From: Luzula sylvatica
Lineage: Eukaryota > Streptophyta > Magnoliopsida > Poales > Juncaceae
DNA length: 64,000 nt
Assembly: GCA_946800325.1 (NCBI GenBank)
Contig: OX326960.1
Coordinates: 23,947,708-24,011,707 of the forward strand
Direction: 5' to 3'
Part shown: piece by piece, positions 60,722 through 64,000 of the stretch
Numbering within the stretch: the first letter of the stretch is position 1
Layout: every line of letters begins with the position of its first letter
Made by a program: the position numbers and the translations under genes
The notes under the pieces: generated by a model
Told to the model about the DNA's origin: nothing
Database searches by the model: none
What the model saw: the letters and a program-made list of their open reading frames with translations, nothing else

Positions 60722-61670
60722 ATAAATTTCTCGTTAAGATACTATATTTCAAGATTGCAACTTCATTTGTGAAGATATATATAGTTATTAATGGGATGAA
60801 CAAACCCTTTTATTAGCAATAAAAAAGAAAAATGACTAGAGCCTGCTCGTTGCATGATAATGCAGTATTTCGAATCTCATATAGTCTTGGTTTAAGATTT
60901 TCTTTTCGCGTGAAAATATTGATAAATGGCAAGTTTATTTTTCTTCAACAGAAAAATATTATTACCGACATTAATATTTGAAGAAAAATAGAAGTCGTGT
61001 GATGTGAATGAAAATTGTAAATAAAAAAAATGAGAAACACTGCAAAAGCTAGGATTCACGTATTCCATAACATTTTTATTTTACTTGAATTTAACATTAA
61101 GGTCATTAAAATTTAAACTGCAAAAGCTAGGATTCGAACCCGAGAATTCGTGATTTAGTATCTATCAGCGTGTTTATAAAATGAGAAACACTGCTCTAAT
61201 ACCATGCTTTATTATCATCACTCCATCAAGCGTCTTTATAAAATTAAACTCTTTTCATCGTTTAAAATAATTCACGTGTAAAAATTTCATGAAATAAACA
61301 AAATCGGAAATTGAACCTGGAATCTATCAGCGTGTTACGACCCATACCCGTACCGCGCTAACCACTTCGAACGATTTTTGTAAAATAAACCTGGAACGCA
61401 TAATATCTCACAACATATGATTTTTTGTATCTCAAAATCAACCGACTATGTTATAGACTCACCGATAATTTTCTCAACTTAGGAAAAGTTGGACAAAAGT
61501 TGGACACATATATGTATAGATGTGCATACAACCAAATAGAGAAGTTCCTTAGTTAGATGTGTATATATTATAGACCAGTCTCAGAATTTGAAGGATCCGA
61601 AATCATTTATTTAAAAATGATCAATTAATTATCAACTTAGCCTGTTTATAATATGTATCGTAGTAGTAGT
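60722..61670 (+). repeat. Tail of degraded tandem unit 2
   Basis: Aligns in order with 51112-54620: ataaatttctcgttaagata, gatatatatagttattaatg, ctcgttgcatgataatg, aagaaaaatagaagtcgtgt, the tRNA-like block and tatgtatagatgtgcata. It lacks the Helitron-like insertions found in unit 1, which fixes their boundaries. Confidence 0.65.
61389..61470 (-). mobile_element. Second tRNA-related SINE-like copy
   Basis: On the minus strand, catagtcggttgattttgag, atcatatgttgtgaga and gcgttccaggttt parallel the A-box, core and B-box of the element at 12639-12765. It is absent from the matching place in unit 1 near 54070. Confidence 0.5.
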
Positions 61671-61671
61671 T

Positions 61672-62195
61672 GAGGATCCTAAAAATTAGCCCAAAGTCTT
61701 TGGGATCTATTGTTAGGCCGAAATTATTGTTATAGATTTTCATTCATTTTTTTTAAAATAATAAAGTTAAAAAGTCGTTTGTTCTCGTACACAATGTTTG
61801 TTTATGATGATTATCATCATGTGATTTTTATTCGCAAACTCATGCATAAGTGATGCTCCCATTTATATTTATATATTTTTTGAGGTATACATGAAATAAA
61901 AAGAATAGAGTTGCTATGGCCGATCAAGTTGGCAAATTTATTGTTGAGATACTGGAGTAAATCAAACATGTCTTAAATTATATTTTACGAACGGAAATGA
62001 CAAATATTTTTATTAATAATGAGAATGCAATTCTATAACCAGTAAAACTCCATCTGTATTATATTCCAATAAAATAATCTGGATACAAACCATCGAGAAT
62101 TCTTAAGTTGTTCCAAAAACAAAACAAAAATCGGAGAAATGAGGAAATGTTGCCACGTGTCACCAAAGAATATAGGATATGTTGACGATTAAGAA
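61672..62195 (+). repeat. Start of degraded tandem unit 3, with repeat R1
   Basis: Opens with gaggatcctaaaaattagcc, related to the unit starts at 50555 and 54630, and contains R1 at 61780-61970. It then runs into the C-rich satellite. Confidence 0.55.
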
Positions 62196-62304
62196 AACCC
62201 CATCTGTATTTTTACGCCCTACCCCCCCTTCAGAGATTTTTCCTCCCTACCCCCCCTTCCGAGATTTTTACCCCCTACCCCCCCTTTGGATATTTTTACC
62301 CCTT

Positions 62305-62338
<34 letters not shown>

Positions 62339-62948
62339 TTCGGAGATTTTTACCCCCTACCCCCCCCTTCGGAGATTTTTACCCCCTATCCCCCCTTTGG
62401 AGATTTTTACCCCCTACCCCCCTTTGGAGATTTTTACCCCCTACCCCGCCCCCCTTCGGAGTTTTTTATACCCTACCCCCCCCTTTAGAGATTTTTGCCC
62501 CCTACACCACCCTTTGAAGATTTTTACCCCTACCCCCCCTTTGGAGATTTTTACCCCCTACCCCCTTTGGAGATTTTTACCCCCTACCCCCCCTTCGGAG
62601 ATTTTTACCCCGTACCCCCCCCCCTTTGGATATTTATACCCCCTACCCCCCCCCCCCCCCCCCCCGCCCCCCCCCCCCCCCCCGCCCTTTAGAGATTTTT
62701 ACCCCCTACCCCCCCTTTGGAGATTTTAACACCCTACCCCCTACTCCCCCTTCGGACATTTTTACACCCTATCCCACCTTTGGAGATTTTTACCCTCTAC
62801 CCCCCCCCCCCCATTGGAGATTTTTACCACCCTACCCCCCCCCCCCCCCCCCCCCCCCCCCCTTCGGAGTTTTTTTTTACCCCCTACCCCCCCCCCCCCC
62901 CCCCCCCTTTGGAGTTTTTTACCCCCTACCCCTCCTTGGGAGATTTTT

Positions 62949-62985
<37 letters not shown>

Positions 62986-64000
62986 TTGGGAGTTTTTTAC
63001 CCCTACCCCCCCTTTGGAGATTTTTACCCCTACCCCCCCCCCCCCCCTTTAGAGATTTTTACCCCTACCCCCCCTTTGGAGATTTTTAACCCCTACCCCC
63101 ATTTGGAGATTTTTACCCCCTACCCCCCCTTTGGAGATTTTTACCCCCTACCCCCCCTTTGGAGATTTTTACCCCCTACCCCCCTTTTGGAGTATTTTAC
63201 CCCCTATCTCACCCCCCCCCCCCCCCCCCCCCCCCCTTTGGAGAATTTTACCCCCCCCCCCCCCCTTCGATGTTTTTTACCCCCTACCCCCCCTTTGGAG
63301 ATTTTTACACCCTACCCCCCCTATGGAGATTTTTACCCCCTACTCCCCCTTCGGACATATTTACCCCCTATCCCACCTTTGGAGATTTTTACCCCCTACC
63401 CCCCCGGGTAATTTTTACCACCCTACCCCCCCCCCCCCCTCGGAGTTTTTTTACAACCTACCCCCCCCTTTGGAGTATTTTACCCCCTACCCCCCCTTTG
63501 GAGATTTTACCCCCTACCCCCACCTATGGAGATTTTTACCCCCTACCCCCCTATGGAGATTTTTACCCCCTACCCCCCCCCCCCCCCCCCCCTTCAGAGA
63601 TTTTTACACCCTACCCCCCCCCCCCCCCCCCTTTGGAGATTTTTACCCCCTACCCCCTCATGGGAGATTTTTACCCCCTACCCCCCCTTTGGATATTTTT
63701 ACCCCCTACCCCCCCTTTGGATATTTTTACACCCTACCCCCCCTTTGGATATTTTTACCCCCTACCCCCCCTAGGGAGATTTTTACCCCCTACCCCCCCC
63801 TTTCGAGATTTTTACTCCCTACCCCCACTTCATAGATTTTTACCCCCTACCCCCCCTTTGGATATTTTTACCCCGTACCCCCCTTTTGGATAATTTTACA
63901 CCCTACCCCCCGTTTGGTGATTTTTACCCCCTACCCCCCCCCCCCCCCCCCCCCCCCCCCCTTTGGAGATTTTTACCCCCTACTCCCCCTTTGGAGATTT
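62196..64000. repeat. 28-bp C-rich satellite, running off the window
   Basis: About 55-60 units of ctttggagatttttaccccc followed by taccccccc, basic period 28 bp, with the C run expanded to 15-40 bases in many units. The other strand is G-rich (ggggggtaggggg) and has strong G-quadruplex potential. Open frames across it encode Pro-rich artefacts. The array reaches the last base of the window. Confidence 0.95.

Noticed and set aside
62179..63893. Long proline-rich open frames, up to 261 residues
   Set aside because: They are the 28-bp C-rich satellite read in several frames at once; there is no start context, no domain and no codon bias.
62196..64000. Telomere-like repeat because of CCCTA motifs
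   Set aside because: The unit is 28 bp with variable C runs; it never forms consecutive plant telomere units (CCCTAAA).

Overview
This is a window of plant nuclear DNA, almost certainly from a eudicot. It is AT-rich, and its genes are spliced with GT..AG introns. The recognisable genes (MATE transporter, class III peroxidase, the plant-type TYW2/TYW3 kelch fusion) are plant forms. Most of the rest is decayed transposons: Copia/SIRE LTR elements, Helitrons, hAT-type and other terminal-inverted-repeat (TIR) elements, a LINE fragment and tRNA-related short repeats. The genus cannot be fixed from sequence alone.

Genes. (1) 1760-2134 (+): small MGNC-starting, probably N-myristoylated protein. (2) 7211-10981 (+): seven-exon MATE transporter of 492 residues, DTX40-like, apparently intact. 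(3) and (4) 13121-13426 and 15558-15842 (+): tandemly duplicated small basic proteins, each in a ~1.5-2 kb duplicated block with its own TATA box. (5) 20337-16496 (-): ten-exon, 984-residue tRNA wybutosine-synthesising fusion (TYW3 domain, kelch repeats, TYW2 domain), apparently intact. (6) 28264-29967 (+): two-exon class III peroxidase of 342 residues. I find no intact gene from 30 kb to the right end.

Mobile layer. A minus-strand Helitron at 23361-27291 carries fragments of a cysteine synthase gene and a DA1-type LIM gene, both in the element's sense direction. A second Helitron-like unit (30183-32441) holds a G/C-homopolymer hAT element, a perfect 36-bp hairpin and a 21-bp minisatellite. 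A broken Copia element lies at 33448-36320, cut by a 1,666-bp solo LTR with a perfect 5-bp target duplication. A SIRE-like element without pol spans 36333 to about 40.4 kb, with a complete 1,600-bp LTR and a gag broken by one stop codon. A third Helitron (45447-50304) contains six TIR elements separated by seven (TA)n tracts, as if a TA microsatellite had been hit repeatedly. From 50.5 to 62.1 kb there are degraded tandem units of a few kb, cut up by more Helitron-like, palindromic, hAT and LINE insertions. The last 1.8 kb is a 28-bp C-rich satellite that runs off the window.

The genes do not form a pathway. They are ordinary single plant genes, and the interest lies in the layered transposon history. 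I saw no convincing new defence, RNA or enzyme system. All exon joins come from splice consensus plus family conservation and have not been tested against transcripts.
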